From Micromonospora arborensis (GTDB lineage: Bacteria > Actinomycetota > Actinomycetes > Mycobacteriales > Micromonosporaceae), in contig NZ_PYBV01000005.1 of assembly GCF_003205615.1 (NCBI RefSeq), forward strand, positions 433,793-497,792: 64,000 nucleotides of DNA, in the 5' to 3' direction. The notes under the pieces are model-generated. The model was not told where the DNA came from and made no database searches. It saw only the letters and a list, made by a program, of their open reading frames with translations. The position numbers were made by a program, and so were the translations under genes. Position 1 is the stretch's first letter. Each line of letters opens with the position of its first letter. Shown here piece by piece: positions 47,177 through 55,105 of this stretch.

Positions 47177-48201
47177 GACGCGCGAAAGTCGCGCCGGCTG
47201 TTGCGCAGGCTGATCCCGGCCTGGCCGAGCTGGCACCCGATCAGCGGTTGCGCCGTCTGGAGTTGACCGTCACGCGCCGACTGAACGGCCTGCTGCACGG
47301 GCAGTACCGCGGCCTGCTGCCCGGCCCGGGCAGTGAACCCGCCGGCAGTCGTGAATACCGGCCGGGCGAGGACGAGGTCCGTCGGATGGACTGGGCGGTG
47401 ACGGCCCGCACCGCCGTGCCGCACGTCCGTCAGGTCGACGCCGACCGGGAACTGACCACCTGGCTGCTGGTCGACGGCAGCGCCAGCATGGAGTTCGGCA
47501 CCGCCGAACTGGACAAGCGGGAACTGGCGGTCGCCGCGGTCGCGGCAGTGGGCTTCCTGACCGCGGGCGTCGGCAACCGACTCGGCGCCCAGGTGCTGCG
47601 TGCCGACGGCGTACGCCGGTTCCCGGCCCGCAGCGGGCGTACCCATCTGTTTGCTCTGCTGCGCGCGCTGCTCGCCGCCCCCCGCCCCAGCGCGACCGAC
47701 GATCGGTCGGGGTGGGCGGCCGGCGTGTCGGCCGAACCGCCCGATCTGGCGGACGGACTCGACGCGTTGCACCGGATCGCCAACCGACGTGGACTGGTCG
47801 TGGTGGTCTCCGACTTCCTCGACGGACTGCCCGACGACCCCGGCCAGCCGGCACCCTGGGAGCGGACCCTGCGTCGGCTCGCCGCCCGGCACCAGGTGCT
47901 GGCGATCGAGGTGACCGACCCGCGTGAGCTGGAGCTACCGGACGTCGGCCTGATCACGCTCGTCGACCCGGAGACCGGCCGCCGCCGCGAGGTGTGCACA
48001 TCGGACCGCCGGCTGCGCGAGCGGTACGCCGAGGCAGCCTCCGCCCAGCGCGAGCAGGTCCGCCAGTCGTTGCGCCGCAGCGGTGCGGCCCACCTGGCCC
48101 TGCGCACCGATCGGGACTGGAGCGCGGACATCGTCCGGCACGTACACGCGCAGCGCCGGATGGCGGCCGCGCCGGCCGGCCGACGGGGAGGTGCCGCGTG
48201 A
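47173..48201 (+). CDS. DUF58 domain protein (VWA-like)
   Basis: 342 aa. DUF58 core: the GPGSEPAGSREYRPGEDEVR stretch with conserved Arg/Tyr, then a VWA-like region where MIDAS would be LLVDGSASMEF (DxSxS retained). Cytoplasmic. ATG overlaps the moxR stop (ATGA), and its own stop overlaps the next GTG (GTGA). Acts with the MoxR ATPase in an unknown maturation pathway. Confidence 0.92.
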   Translation: MRRAKVAPAVAQADPGLAELAPDQRLRRLELTVTRRLNGLLHGQYRGLLPGPGSEPAGSREYRPGEDEVRRMDWAVTARTAVPHVRQVDADRELTTWLLVDGSASMEFGTAELDKRELAVAAVAAVGFLTAGVGNRLGAQVLRADGVRRFPARSGRTHLFALLRALLAAPRPSATDDRSGWAAGVSAEPPDLADGLDALHRIANRRGLVVVVSDFLDGLPDDPGQPAPWERTLRRLAARHQVLAIEVTDPRELELPDVGLITLVDPETGRRREVCTSDRRLRERYAEAASAQREQVRQSLRRSGAAHLALRTDRDWSADIVRHVHAQRRMAAAPAGRRGGAA

Positions 48202-49157
48202 CCTGGCAGTCGCCGCTTCGCCTCTGGCTGCTGCTCGGCGTGCTCGCCCTGGTCGTCGCGTACCTGGTGATGCAGCGCGGACGCAGCCGCTACGCGGTCC
48301 GCTTCACCAACCTGCGGCTGCTGGACCGGGTGGCGCCGGAGCGACCCGCCTGGCGTCGACACGTACCGGCCGGGCTCTTCCTGGCCATGCTGGCGCTGCT
48401 GGTGGTCGGCTTCGCCCGCCCGAGCGCCGAGGTCCGGGTGCCCCGGGAACGCGCCACGGTGATGGTGGCGGTGGACGTGTCCACGTCGATGCTCGCCACC
48501 GACGTCGAGCCGGACCGGTTGGCCGCGGCGAAGGATGCGGCCCGGCGCTTCGTCGAGGGCCTGCCCGACGAGTTCAACGTGGGTCTCGTCGCGTTCGCCG
48601 GAAGCGCGGCCGTGCTGGTGCCGCCGGGCACCGACCGGGACGTCCTCGACGAGGGGATCGGCCGACTCGCCGAGGGAATCACCGGCGTGCAGGGCACCGC
48701 GATCGGCGAAGCGATCAACACGTCGCTCGGCGCGGTCAAGAGCCTCGACAGCGCGGCCGCGAAGGAGACACCACCGGCCCGGATCATCCTGCTCTCCGAC
48801 GGCGCCAACACCTCCGGAATGGATCCGATGGAGGCGGCGGCGGAGGCGGTGACGGCGGAGGTGCCGGTGCACGCCATCTCCTTCGGCACCCCCTCCGGGT
48901 TCGTGGACCGGGGTGGACGGCCCATCCAGGTGCCGGTCGACGGGCAGACCCTCAGGGCGGTCGCCGAGGAGACCGGCGGGATGTTCCACGAGGCCAGCAC
49001 CACCGACGAGCTGCGGGCCGTCTACGACGACATCGGCAGCTCGGTCGGCTACCGCACCGAGCGGCAGGACGTCTCGGCCCGGTTCATCGGCCTCGGACTG
49101 GTGTTCGCGATGGGTGCCGCCGTCGGCTCGATGCGCTGGTTCTCCCGGCTGCCCTGA
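48198..49157 (+). CDS. Membrane VWA-domain protein (BatA-like)
   Basis: 319 aa. Two N-terminal membrane segments (LWLLLGVLALVVAYLVM and AGLFLAMLALLVVGF), an extracytoplasmic von Willebrand A domain with intact MIDAS VAVDVSTSMLATD, and a C-terminal helix FIGLGLVFAMGAAVGSMRWF. Together with MoxR and DUF58 this resembles the Bat aerotolerance-type operon. GTG at 48198 (VTWQSPLRLW) by 4-base overlap. Confidence 0.92.
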   Translation: MTWQSPLRLWLLLGVLALVVAYLVMQRGRSRYAVRFTNLRLLDRVAPERPAWRRHVPAGLFLAMLALLVVGFARPSAEVRVPRERATVMVAVDVSTSMLATDVEPDRLAAAKDAARRFVEGLPDEFNVGLVAFAGSAAVLVPPGTDRDVLDEGIGRLAEGITGVQGTAIGEAINTSLGAVKSLDSAAAKETPPARIILLSDGANTSGMDPMEAAAEAVTAEVPVHAISFGTPSGFVDRGGRPIQVPVDGQTLRAVAEETGGMFHEASTTDELRAVYDDIGSSVGYRTERQDVSARFIGLGLVFAMGAAVGSMRWFSRLP

Positions 49158-49195
49158 CCACCGCGCACAACCGACGTCGACCGTGAGGAGTACGC

Positions 49196-50050
49196 ATGGC
49201 AGTGCAGACCGGACTGGGCGAACCGCGCGGTCCCTGGTTCATCTCACCGCAACTCGACCCGGACGGGCGCGGGTGGTGGGACGCGCCCGAGCGTGACCCG
49301 GGCGGGCGACGGCCGCGACGGCTGCTCGCCGCGCTGGCCGTGGTGGCGGTCTCCGCCCTCTCGGGCGCCGTCGCCGGCGGTGTGGTGGCCGCCCGGGACG
49401 GGGGTCCGGGCACGGCTGCCGCGTCCGCGGCCCCGGTGCCGGCCGAACTGGTCACCGCGGCTGAGCGGACCGTACCGGGGGTGGTGTCGGTGCTGGCCGG
49501 CGGAGCGAACGGCGGGTCCGCGACCGGCTCGGGCTTCGCCATCGACGACCAGCAGCATCTGATCACCAACGACCACATCCTGGCCAAGGGCGGTGGCGGG
49601 CCGGTGACCGTGGAGCTGCCCGACGGTCGCCGGTTCGCCGCCGAGGTGGTCGGACGCGAGCCGCGCAGCGACCTGGCGGTGCTCAAGGTGCCGGCAGCGG
49701 CCGGTCTCACCCCGTTGCCCCTGGCCAAGCCGGGCGCGACCCGGGTCGGTGAGCCGGTGCTCGCGGTGGGCTCGCCGCTCGGTCTGGCCGGAACCGTCAC
49801 CGCGGGCATCGTCAGCGCGTTGGACCGCCAGGTGCGGTTGGGCGACAACCGGCACAGCGCGGTGCAGACCGACGCGTCCATCAACCCCGGTAACTCGGGC
49901 GGGCCACTGGTCAACGCCCGCGGTGAGGTCGTCGGGGTGAACACCGCCATCGCCACCATCGACGGGAGCGGCTCGATCGGCATCGGGTTCGCCATCCCGA
50001 TCGACCAGGTGCAGCAGACCGCCGACACGATCATCGGCAAGGGCGGCTGA
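49196..50050 (+). CDS. HtrA-like S1C serine protease lacking a PDZ domain
   Basis: 284 aa. N-terminal cytoplasmic segment, one membrane helix (LLAALAVVAVSALSGAVAGG), then a trypsin-like domain with catalytic His in LITNDHILAK, Asp in RSDLAVLKV and Ser in INPGNSGGPLV. The protein ends after the protease domain, so no PDZ regulatory domain. ATG at 49196 with GAGGAG upstream, 38 bases after the VWA gene. Likely the fourth gene of the MoxR unit and possibly the effector of its quality-control role. Confidence 0.92.
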   Translation: MAVQTGLGEPRGPWFISPQLDPDGRGWWDAPERDPGGRRPRRLLAALAVVAVSALSGAVAGGVVAARDGGPGTAAASAAPVPAELVTAAERTVPGVVSVLAGGANGGSATGSGFAIDDQQHLITNDHILAKGGGGPVTVELPDGRRFAAEVVGREPRSDLAVLKVPAAAGLTPLPLAKPGATRVGEPVLAVGSPLGLAGTVTAGIVSALDRQVRLGDNRHSAVQTDASINPGNSGGPLVNARGEVVGVNTAIATIDGSGSIGIGFAIPIDQVQQTADTIIGKGG

Positions 50051-50124
50051 CCTGCTCGGACAGCCCTGTCGCGCGCGATGGGAACGCTGTCACTGTCAGA
50101 TATCCGGCGTGACGGCATCGGGCC

Positions 50125-50457
50125 ATGGAAATATTACGGTCGATCCGGATACTGGCGGAGGTGGAGCGTCCTCTTCTCGCGGTCCTCCTGCTGGTGGGCC
50201 TGGTCATCGGAATCGCAGTGGGGTCGGCGTACGCCCGGGCACGACGCGGGTGGAACGACTACCAGACCGTCAAGAAATCGGTGCCGGGCGCCCGTCGAGG
50301 CGCCTGGGCGCTGATCCGTGGGGTCGCCGTGAAGGCCGGGGTGATCGCGCTGCTGCTCTTCGGCGCGGTGGCGTACGCGGCGGTCGGCGACGACGAAGAG
50401 ACCGCCGGGCCGGTGCCCAGCCAGTCCCCGACGCAGAGTGAGACCCCGCACCGATGA
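50125..50457 (+). CDS. Small two-helix membrane protein
   Basis: 110 aa, MEILRSIRILAEVERPLLAV. Helix 1 LLAVLLLVGLVIGIAVGSAY and helix 2 AGVIALLLFGAVAYAAVGD flank a basic cytoplasmic loop; the acidic, Ser/Pro-rich tail follows. No family recognised. Codon use fits a real gene; start ATG at 50125 is the first in frame, with no strong ribosome site. Possibly cotranscribed with arfB. Confidence 0.65.
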   Translation: MEILRSIRILAEVERPLLAVLLLVGLVIGIAVGSAYARARRGWNDYQTVKKSVPGARRGAWALIRGVAVKAGVIALLLFGAVAYAAVGDDEETAGPVPSQSPTQSETPHR

Positions 50458-50491
50458 CCCCTGCCGGATCGTCGCGGGTTAGCCTCGGGGC

Positions 50492-50917
50492 GTGGACGAC
50501 GGACTGCGGGTGACCGACCGGTGGGTCGTCCCTGCCGGGGAGCTGCGGGAGCGCTTCTCCCGCTCGTCCGGGCCGGGTGGACAGGGTGTGAACACCGCGG
50601 ACTCCCGGGTCGAGTTGAGCTACGACCTGGCCAACTCGCCGTCGGTGCCCGACTGGCTGCGGTCGCGGGCGCTGGACCGGCTGGCCAACCGCCTGGTCGA
50701 CGGGGTGCTGACGATCGCCGCCAGCGAGCACCGGGCCCAGTTGGCCAACCGGGAGGCGGCCCGTGAACGGATGACCGCGCTGCTGCGCGAGGCCGCCGCA
50801 CCTCCACCGCCGCCCCGCCGAGCGACCCGCCCGTCCCGTGGAGCCAAGGAGCGACGGTTGGCCGAGAAGAAACGCCAGTCCCAGCGCAAACGGGACCGCC
50901 GCGCCGACGGCGACTAG
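50492..50917 (+). CDS. arfB: Ribosome-rescue peptidyl-tRNA hydrolase ArfB
   Basis: 141-aa release-factor-like hydrolase that frees stalled non-stop ribosomes. The catalytic GGQ lies in FSRSSGPGGQGVNTADSRVE, and the C-terminal basic tail (RPSRGAKERRLAEKKRQSQR) is the segment that enters the empty mRNA channel. No codon-recognition domain, as expected. GTG at 50492 (VDDGLRVTDRWV). Confidence 0.93.
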   Translation: MDDGLRVTDRWVVPAGELRERFSRSSGPGGQGVNTADSRVELSYDLANSPSVPDWLRSRALDRLANRLVDGVLTIAASEHRAQLANREAARERMTALLREAAAPPPPPRRATRPSRGAKERRLAEKKRQSQRKRDRRADGD

Positions 50918-50932
50918 TCGGCAGCCCCCGGC

Positions 50933-51799
50933 TCAGGCCGGGACGGCGGCGAGCAGCCGGTCGCGCAACACCGCGGCCCGGTCGGCGAACGTCCGCTGCG
51001 CCGCCGCGTACTCCGCGCGGCCCTCCGGCGTCTCCACCCGCACCGGCGGGTAACCGAGTGCTGCCAGGTCGTAGGGGCTGGCCCGCATGTCCAGCGTCCG
51101 GATGTCCCTGGCCAGGTCGAACGCGTCGGCCACCAGCTCCGAGTCGACCAGCGGGGACAACTTGTACGCCCACTTGTACAGATCCATGTTGGCGTGCAGA
51201 CAGCCCGGCTGTTCGAGTGCGTGCTGCGTCTCCCGGGTCGGGGTGAGCAGGTTCAACGGCCGGGCCGGCGGTGTGAAGAACCGGAACGCGTCGAAGTGGC
51301 TGCACCGCACGCCCCGCTCCTCGACGACCGCGGCGGTCCCCTCCGGGGTCAGCCGCAGCGGCCAGGCGTTGTGCCGCAGCTCGTCACGGGTCTGCCGGTA
51401 GACCATCGCCCACTCGTGCATCCCGAAGCAGCCGAAGTGTGGCGCTCGCCCAGCGGTGGCCGCCAGCAGGGAGCGGATCCAGGCGATCGACTCGCCGCGC
51501 CGCTCGCGTACCCCATCGGTGTCGAGGGTGACCCCGGCGGCGGTGGCGCGGTAGTCCCGGCCGAACTCGGCCGGATCGGCGTCGCGCAGCTCGACCCCCG
51601 CGCCCGGGTGCCAGCGGCGGAGTTGGGCCGGGCGGTGCGAGTAGTAGGTGAAGAGGAAGTCGGCCACCGGATGCCGTTCACCGCGCCGCCGGCGGGCCAG
51701 GTGCGGGGTCAGCCAGACGTCCACCCGCTCCTCGTGGGCACGCCGGCGGGCCTGCCACTGGCCCACGTCGAGCACGGCGGGGGCGAGGGCGGCGGTCAC
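50933..51799 (-). CDS. Conserved actinobacterial protein, often labelled 3-methyladenine DNA glycosylase
   Basis: 288 aa. Conserved-looking segments HPVADFLFTYYSHRPAQLRRWHPG, SHFDAFRFFTPPARPLNLL and CLHANMDLYKWAYKLSPLVD (given in parts) match a family I recall as commonly named 3-methyladenine DNA glycosylase in actinomycetes. I see no helix-hairpin-helix or other glycosylase signature, so that name is not supported by the sequence. Histidine-rich short motifs (HFGCFGMHEW, RCSHFDAF) suggest a metalloenzyme. Start at 51799. Convergent with arfB. Confidence 0.65.
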   Translation of the reverse strand: MTAALAPAVLDVGQWQARRRAHEERVDVWLTPHLARRRRGERHPVADFLFTYYSHRPAQLRRWHPGAGVELRDADPAEFGRDYRATAAGVTLDTDGVRERRGESIAWIRSLLAATAGRAPHFGCFGMHEWAMVYRQTRDELRHNAWPLRLTPEGTAAVVEERGVRCSHFDAFRFFTPPARPLNLLTPTRETQHALEQPGCLHANMDLYKWAYKLSPLVDSELVADAFDLARDIRTLDMRASPYDLAALGYPPVRVETPEGRAEYAAAQRTFADRAAVLRDRLLAAVPA

Positions 51800-51833
51800 G
51801 CACCCCAGGGTACGACCGCCGCCCGCTGACCGG

Positions 51834-53348
51834 TCAGGGCATGTGCACCCGAACGCCGGCGGAGAACACCCCGCTGCGCAGCTCCAACTGCTGGGGCTGG
51901 TCCCGCCCGTCGACGGTGAACACCAGCGGAAGCACCATTCGGGTGCCCGCGGCCATCGGGTCGGCGAAGACGTCCCGACCCAGGTTCGCCGCCCGTGTGG
52001 CCGACTCGTCGGTGCTCACCCAGCGGCCGCCCGGCAGGTACGCCCGTTGTAGTTGGCTGTGCCAGGGCTGGTGGTCGCCGGTGACGTTGCGCACACCAAC
52101 GGTGGCCTGACAACGTCGACCGTTGGGCGGCGTGGCGCCGCCGTCGGCAGGCTTCCCGGCGGTGCCGGGTGCGCCGCAGGACATCCTGTACACGGTGAAC
52201 TCGAACGCCGACTCGCGAAGCGGCACACCCACCGGTCCGGTGACCCCGGTGCCCATCCACGCGCCGCTGGTGGGTTGCTTCTGCGTGTCGATCTCCGAAA
52301 CCTGTCGGGTCGCCGTCCATCCCGCGGTGCCGACGATGGCGGCCAGTACCGCCACGGCCGCACCCACCACCAACCAGACCGGCGGGGTACGCCGACGCCG
52401 CGCCGTGCTCGGGGCTGCCGGACGCGGATAGATCGTCCCGCGACCACCGTCGGGCCCGCCGCCCGTGGTGGCCAGTGCGGCGGCCGTCACCCGACGCCCA
52501 CGCCGACGTCGCCACACCCAGACCAGGGCGGCGCTGACCAGCAGCAGGACGGCCAGACCGGCGAGCAGCACCGGGTACCGGCGCCAGGGCGGCGCCTCGG
52601 AGACCTCGGCCGCCGGTGCCGCCGCCGCCTTCCAGGTGGCTGTGGCGCAGTCGAACGGTCGGGCTCCGTCACTGGTGAACGCGCAGGTAGGCGCGGTCAG
52701 CGGCTGACCGGGTGCGGTCGCGGCGAGCGCGGTGCCCAGCGTGGTGGTGCTGTGCGCCGGCAGCCGCAACCGCCAGGTCACCTCCGTGGTGGACCCGCCA
52801 GCCCGGGTGGATCGGCCACCGGCGCTGATCGCGGTCGGCGACGAGCCGGGCGGCAACTCCTGGCGCACGGTGGTCTCCACCGGCGCGTTGCCCACGTTGC
52901 GCACCTGGATCCGGTACCTCGGCGCGGGGCTGCTCTCCGGGGCGACCGCCACCGTGACCTGTTGCGGGGGTGCCTTCGCCGGTCCCCGCGAGGGCGGAGC
53001 AACCGCCGGTGGCGCCGAGGGCGGGGTCGGCTCGGCGGCCACCCGCGCGAGCACCGCCACCGGTGGCTGCGTGACCCCTGCCGGCGCGGACGTCCGCACC
53101 CCGGGCGTCGTGGCGCTCGGTCGTGGTGTGGCCGCCGGCCCTGGTGTGGTGGCCGGTGCCGGCGTTCTGCCCGGTGCTGGTGCTGTGCCCGGTGGTGGCG
53201 TGGCCGCCGTTGGTCCGGTGGCGGCGGGTGGTCGTGGCGCGGCCGCCGCCTCCGGGGCCACCGCCGGCAGGGCCGGCACGGCGGCGAGGATGCCGAGGCA
53301 GTGCACGAACACTGCGAGGGCTCTGTGGTGTCGTGTCGATGCAGGCAT
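51834..53348 (-). CDS. Secreted/membrane protein with Pro/Thr-rich linker and two membrane helices
   Basis: 504 aa. Signal-like start (LAVFVHCLGILAAVPALPAV), a 90-residue Ala/Pro/Thr region, an extracellular beta-sandwich domain with VTVAVAPESSPAPRYRIQVR and VETTVRQELPPGSSP resembling DUF11/alternate-sided repeats, a helix PVLLAGLAVLLLVSAALVWVW, a cytoplasmic Arg-rich loop, a second helix VWLVVGAAVAVLAAIVGTAGW, and an extracytoplasmic C-terminal domain similar to DUF4352 (VTGDHQPWHSQ, YLPGGRWVSTDES). ATG at 53348 with GGAGG upstream. Function unknown. Confidence 0.75.
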   Translation of the reverse strand: MPASTRHHRALAVFVHCLGILAAVPALPAVAPEAAAAPRPPAATGPTAATPPPGTAPAPGRTPAPATTPGPAATPRPSATTPGVRTSAPAGVTQPPVAVLARVAAEPTPPSAPPAVAPPSRGPAKAPPQQVTVAVAPESSPAPRYRIQVRNVGNAPVETTVRQELPPGSSPTAISAGGRSTRAGGSTTEVTWRLRLPAHSTTTLGTALAATAPGQPLTAPTCAFTSDGARPFDCATATWKAAAAPAAEVSEAPPWRRYPVLLAGLAVLLLVSAALVWVWRRRRGRRVTAAALATTGGGPDGGRGTIYPRPAAPSTARRRRTPPVWLVVGAAVAVLAAIVGTAGWTATRQVSEIDTQKQPTSGAWMGTGVTGPVGVPLRESAFEFTVYRMSCGAPGTAGKPADGGATPPNGRRCQATVGVRNVTGDHQPWHSQLQRAYLPGGRWVSTDESATRAANLGRDVFADPMAAGTRMVLPLVFTVDGRDQPQQLELRSGVFSAGVRVHMP

Positions 53349-53523
53349 ACGAACGAACCTCCGGAGCCGACGCTAGGGGCGAGCTGCGTCCGTGCGGGTA
53401 CGAAGTCGGGAAGCCCGCCCCGGTCACCTCCAGCTCCGGTAGGGTGCCCGCGCGGTGACGCGTTGCGCACACCCGACGGCCGGTCCTGGCCGGTGGAGGT
53501 GTCGGCGGCGCTAGATTGGCCGG

Positions 53524-54327
53524 GTGCGTATCGCTCGTTTCGCCCATGCCAAGGGAATGTCGTTCGGTGCCGTCGAAGGCGAACCGGAGGCCGGGCCGCA
53601 GGGCCTGACCATCGCCGAGATCGAGGGCCACCCGTTCGGCAAACTCTCCTTCAGTGGGGCCCGTTGGGCCCTCTCCGATGTCCGGTTGCTCTCCCCGATC
53701 CTGCCCAGCAAGGTCGTCTGTGTCGGTCGCAACTACGCCGACCACGCCGCCGAACTCGGCAACGACGTGCCCAAGGAGCCGCTGCTCTTCCTCAAGCCGT
53801 CCACCTCGGTGATCGGTCCCCGGGACGCCATCCGACTGCCGATCTTCTCGAAGCAGGTCGAGCACGAGGCGGAGCTCGCGGTCGTGATCGGGGCGCCGGG
53901 TGCGCGCCGCGCCGACCGGGCCGCCGCCGAACGCGCCATCTTCGGCTACACCTGCGCCAACGACGTCACCGCTCGGGACCTCCAGCGTTCCGACGGGCAG
54001 TGGACCCGGGCCAAGGGCTTCGACTCGTTCTGCCCGATCGGCCCGTGGATCACCACCGGTCTGGACGTCTCCGACCTGGAGATCCGGTGTGAGGTCGGTC
54101 GCAATCCGGAGGAGATGGAGGTACGTCAGCTCGGCCGCACGAAGGACATGGTCTTCGACGTGGCGGGCCTCGTGTCGTACATCTCGCACGTGATGACTCT
54201 GCTGCCCGGCGACGTCGTTCTCACCGGCACGCCGGCAGGGGTTAGCCCGCTCGTCGAGGGGGATACCGTCACCGTGCGGATCGAGGGCATCGGCGAGCTC
54301 ACCAACCCGGTGGTTCCCGTCGCCTGA
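53524..54327 (+). CDS. Fumarylacetoacetate hydrolase-family protein
   Basis: 267 aa. FAH catalytic core: VGRNYADHAAELGNDVPKEP, FLKPSTSV, metal ligands in EHEAELAVVIG, CANDVTARDLQRSDGQWTRA, KGFDSFCPIGPW and LLPGDVVLTGTPAGVSPLVE. Homologs include 2-hydroxyhepta-2,4-diene-1,7-dioate isomerases and acylpyruvases; substrate undetermined. GTG at 53524. Same position beside the tRNA and leuCD genes as in other actinobacteria. Confidence 0.92.
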   Translation: MRIARFAHAKGMSFGAVEGEPEAGPQGLTIAEIEGHPFGKLSFSGARWALSDVRLLSPILPSKVVCVGRNYADHAAELGNDVPKEPLLFLKPSTSVIGPRDAIRLPIFSKQVEHEAELAVVIGAPGARRADRAAAERAIFGYTCANDVTARDLQRSDGQWTRAKGFDSFCPIGPWITTGLDVSDLEIRCEVGRNPEEMEVRQLGRTKDMVFDVAGLVSYISHVMTLLPGDVVLTGTPAGVSPLVEGDTVTVRIEGIGELTNPVVPVA

Positions 54328-54435
54328 TCCGTCCGATGCCCCTGTTTCCGCAGCTCAGAGGTGGTTCGGGGGGATCGGATTTGGCCTGCTGGCACCGGGA
54401 GGGTAAAGTTCACTCCCGGCGCCGCAAGGGGCCAA

Positions 54436-54507
54436 TGGGGTATGGGGTAATTGGCAGCCCGACTGATTCTGGTTCAGTTAGTCTAGGTTCGAGTCCTGGT
54501 ACCCCAG
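54436..54507 (+). tRNA. tRNA-Gln (anticodon CUG)
   Basis: 72 nt. Acceptor TGGGGTA pairs TACCCCA; anticodon stem ACTGA/TCAGT encloses TTCTGGT; T arm has GGTTCGAGTCC. Discriminator is G and no CCA is encoded. Confidence 0.95.
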
Positions 54508-54512
54508 CGCTA

Positions 54513-54534
54513 CCGGAATTCGCGAGAATTCCGG
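54513..54534 (+). terminator. Hairpin after tRNA-Gln
   Basis: Perfect CCGGAATTC/GAATTCCGG stem, GCGA loop, 5 bases after the tRNA. Further small hairpins (54549-54563 and GC-rich 54561-54580) follow. Confidence 0.75.
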
Positions 54535-54592
54535 ACGCTGGATTCTGACGGAGTTCGACTCCGCCCCTTCCGGGGGGCGGAGAGTGATCCGG

Positions 54593-54598
54593 TAGAGT
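54593..54598 (+). promoter_or_regulatory. -10 element of first tRNA-Glu
   Basis: TAGAGT 44 bases before the tRNA. Its counterpart TAGACT precedes the second tRNA-Glu at equal distance; no good -35 seen. Confidence 0.5.
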
Positions 54599-54641
54599 AC
54601 AGCTCCTCCGCCCGCAGGGGTGGGGGAGCAGAAGTAGTTCT

Positions 54642-54714
54642 GGCCCCGTCGTCTAGTGGCCCAGGACGCCGCCCTCTCAAGGCGGTAGCGCCGGTTCGAA
54701 TCCGGTCGGGGCTA
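54642..54714 (+). tRNA. tRNA-Glu (anticodon CUC), copy 1
   Basis: 73 nt. Acceptor GGCCCCG with CGGGGCT (first pair G-U), anticodon stem CCGCC/GGCGG around CTCTCAA, T arm GGTTCGAATCC. CCA not encoded. Identical to the copy at 54865. Confidence 0.96.
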
Positions 54715-54722
54715 CATTGTGC

Positions 54723-54753
54723 ACAGCCCGTCTCACCTGGTGAGGCGGGCTGT
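54723..54753 (+). terminator. Terminator after first tRNA-Glu
   Basis: 14-bp stem ACAGCCCGTCTCAC/GTGAGGCGGGCTGT with one G-U and a 3-base loop, followed by TTCGTTG. Confidence 0.85.
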
Positions 54754-54795
54754 TTCGTTGTCTGCTCCGGTGCCACGGGGGCTCGCACCCGGTGA

Positions 54796-54823
54796 TTGTG
54801 CCAACGGGCGGTGCCGCTAGACT
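54796..54823 (+). promoter_or_regulatory. Promoter of second tRNA-Glu
   Basis: TTGTGC (54796-54801) and TAGACT (54818-54823), 16 bp apart; tRNA begins 41 bases downstream. Confidence 0.55.
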
Positions 54824-54864
54824 ACAACCGCACCGCCCGCGAGGGCGGTGAACAGCAAAGTTCT

Positions 54865-54937
54865 GGCCCCGTCGTCTAGTGGCCCAGGACGCCGCCCTCT
54901 CAAGGCGGTAGCGCCGGTTCGAATCCGGTCGGGGCTA
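54865..54937 (+). tRNA. tRNA-Glu (anticodon CUC), copy 2
   Basis: Identical in all 73 positions to copy 1, and the preceding AGTTCT is also shared. CCA not encoded. Confidence 0.96.
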
Positions 54938-54942
54938 CAACC

Positions 54943-54975
54943 AAAGGCTCGTCTCGCTTCGCGAGACGAGCCTTT
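54943..54975 (+). terminator. Terminator after second tRNA-Glu
   Basis: Perfect 15-bp stem AAAGGCTCGTCTCGC/GCGAGACGAGCCTTT with TTC loop, then T. Confidence 0.9.
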
Positions 54976-55005
54976 TCGCTTCCCCCCACCCCCACCCCTT
55001 CTGCT

Positions 55006-55072
55006 CGCGGTGATCAAGAGGTTTGCGTCAGCAGCCTCGGCGTGTCATGACGCAAACCTCTTGATCACCGCG
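55006..55072. repeat. Perfect 25-bp-arm inverted repeat between C- and G-rich tracts
   Basis: Arms 55006-55030 and 55048-55072 are exact complements (outer CGCGGTGATCAAGAGG, inner TTTGCGTCA); spacer 17 bases. Flanked by a C-rich tract 54982-54998 and a G-rich tract 55073-55105 ending at the ndgR-like TAA. Total 67 bp, the same length as the elements at 22812, 29728 and 43758, but with different arm sequence. Confidence 0.9.
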
Positions 55073-55105
55073 GAGAGGCGGGGGGAGGGGGAGGGGGGAG
55101 GGGGG

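Noticed and set aside
50933..51799. Functional call as 3-methyladenine DNA glycosylase
   Set aside because: The label is remembered from homolog names, but no glycosylase motif is visible, so it is given only as a note.
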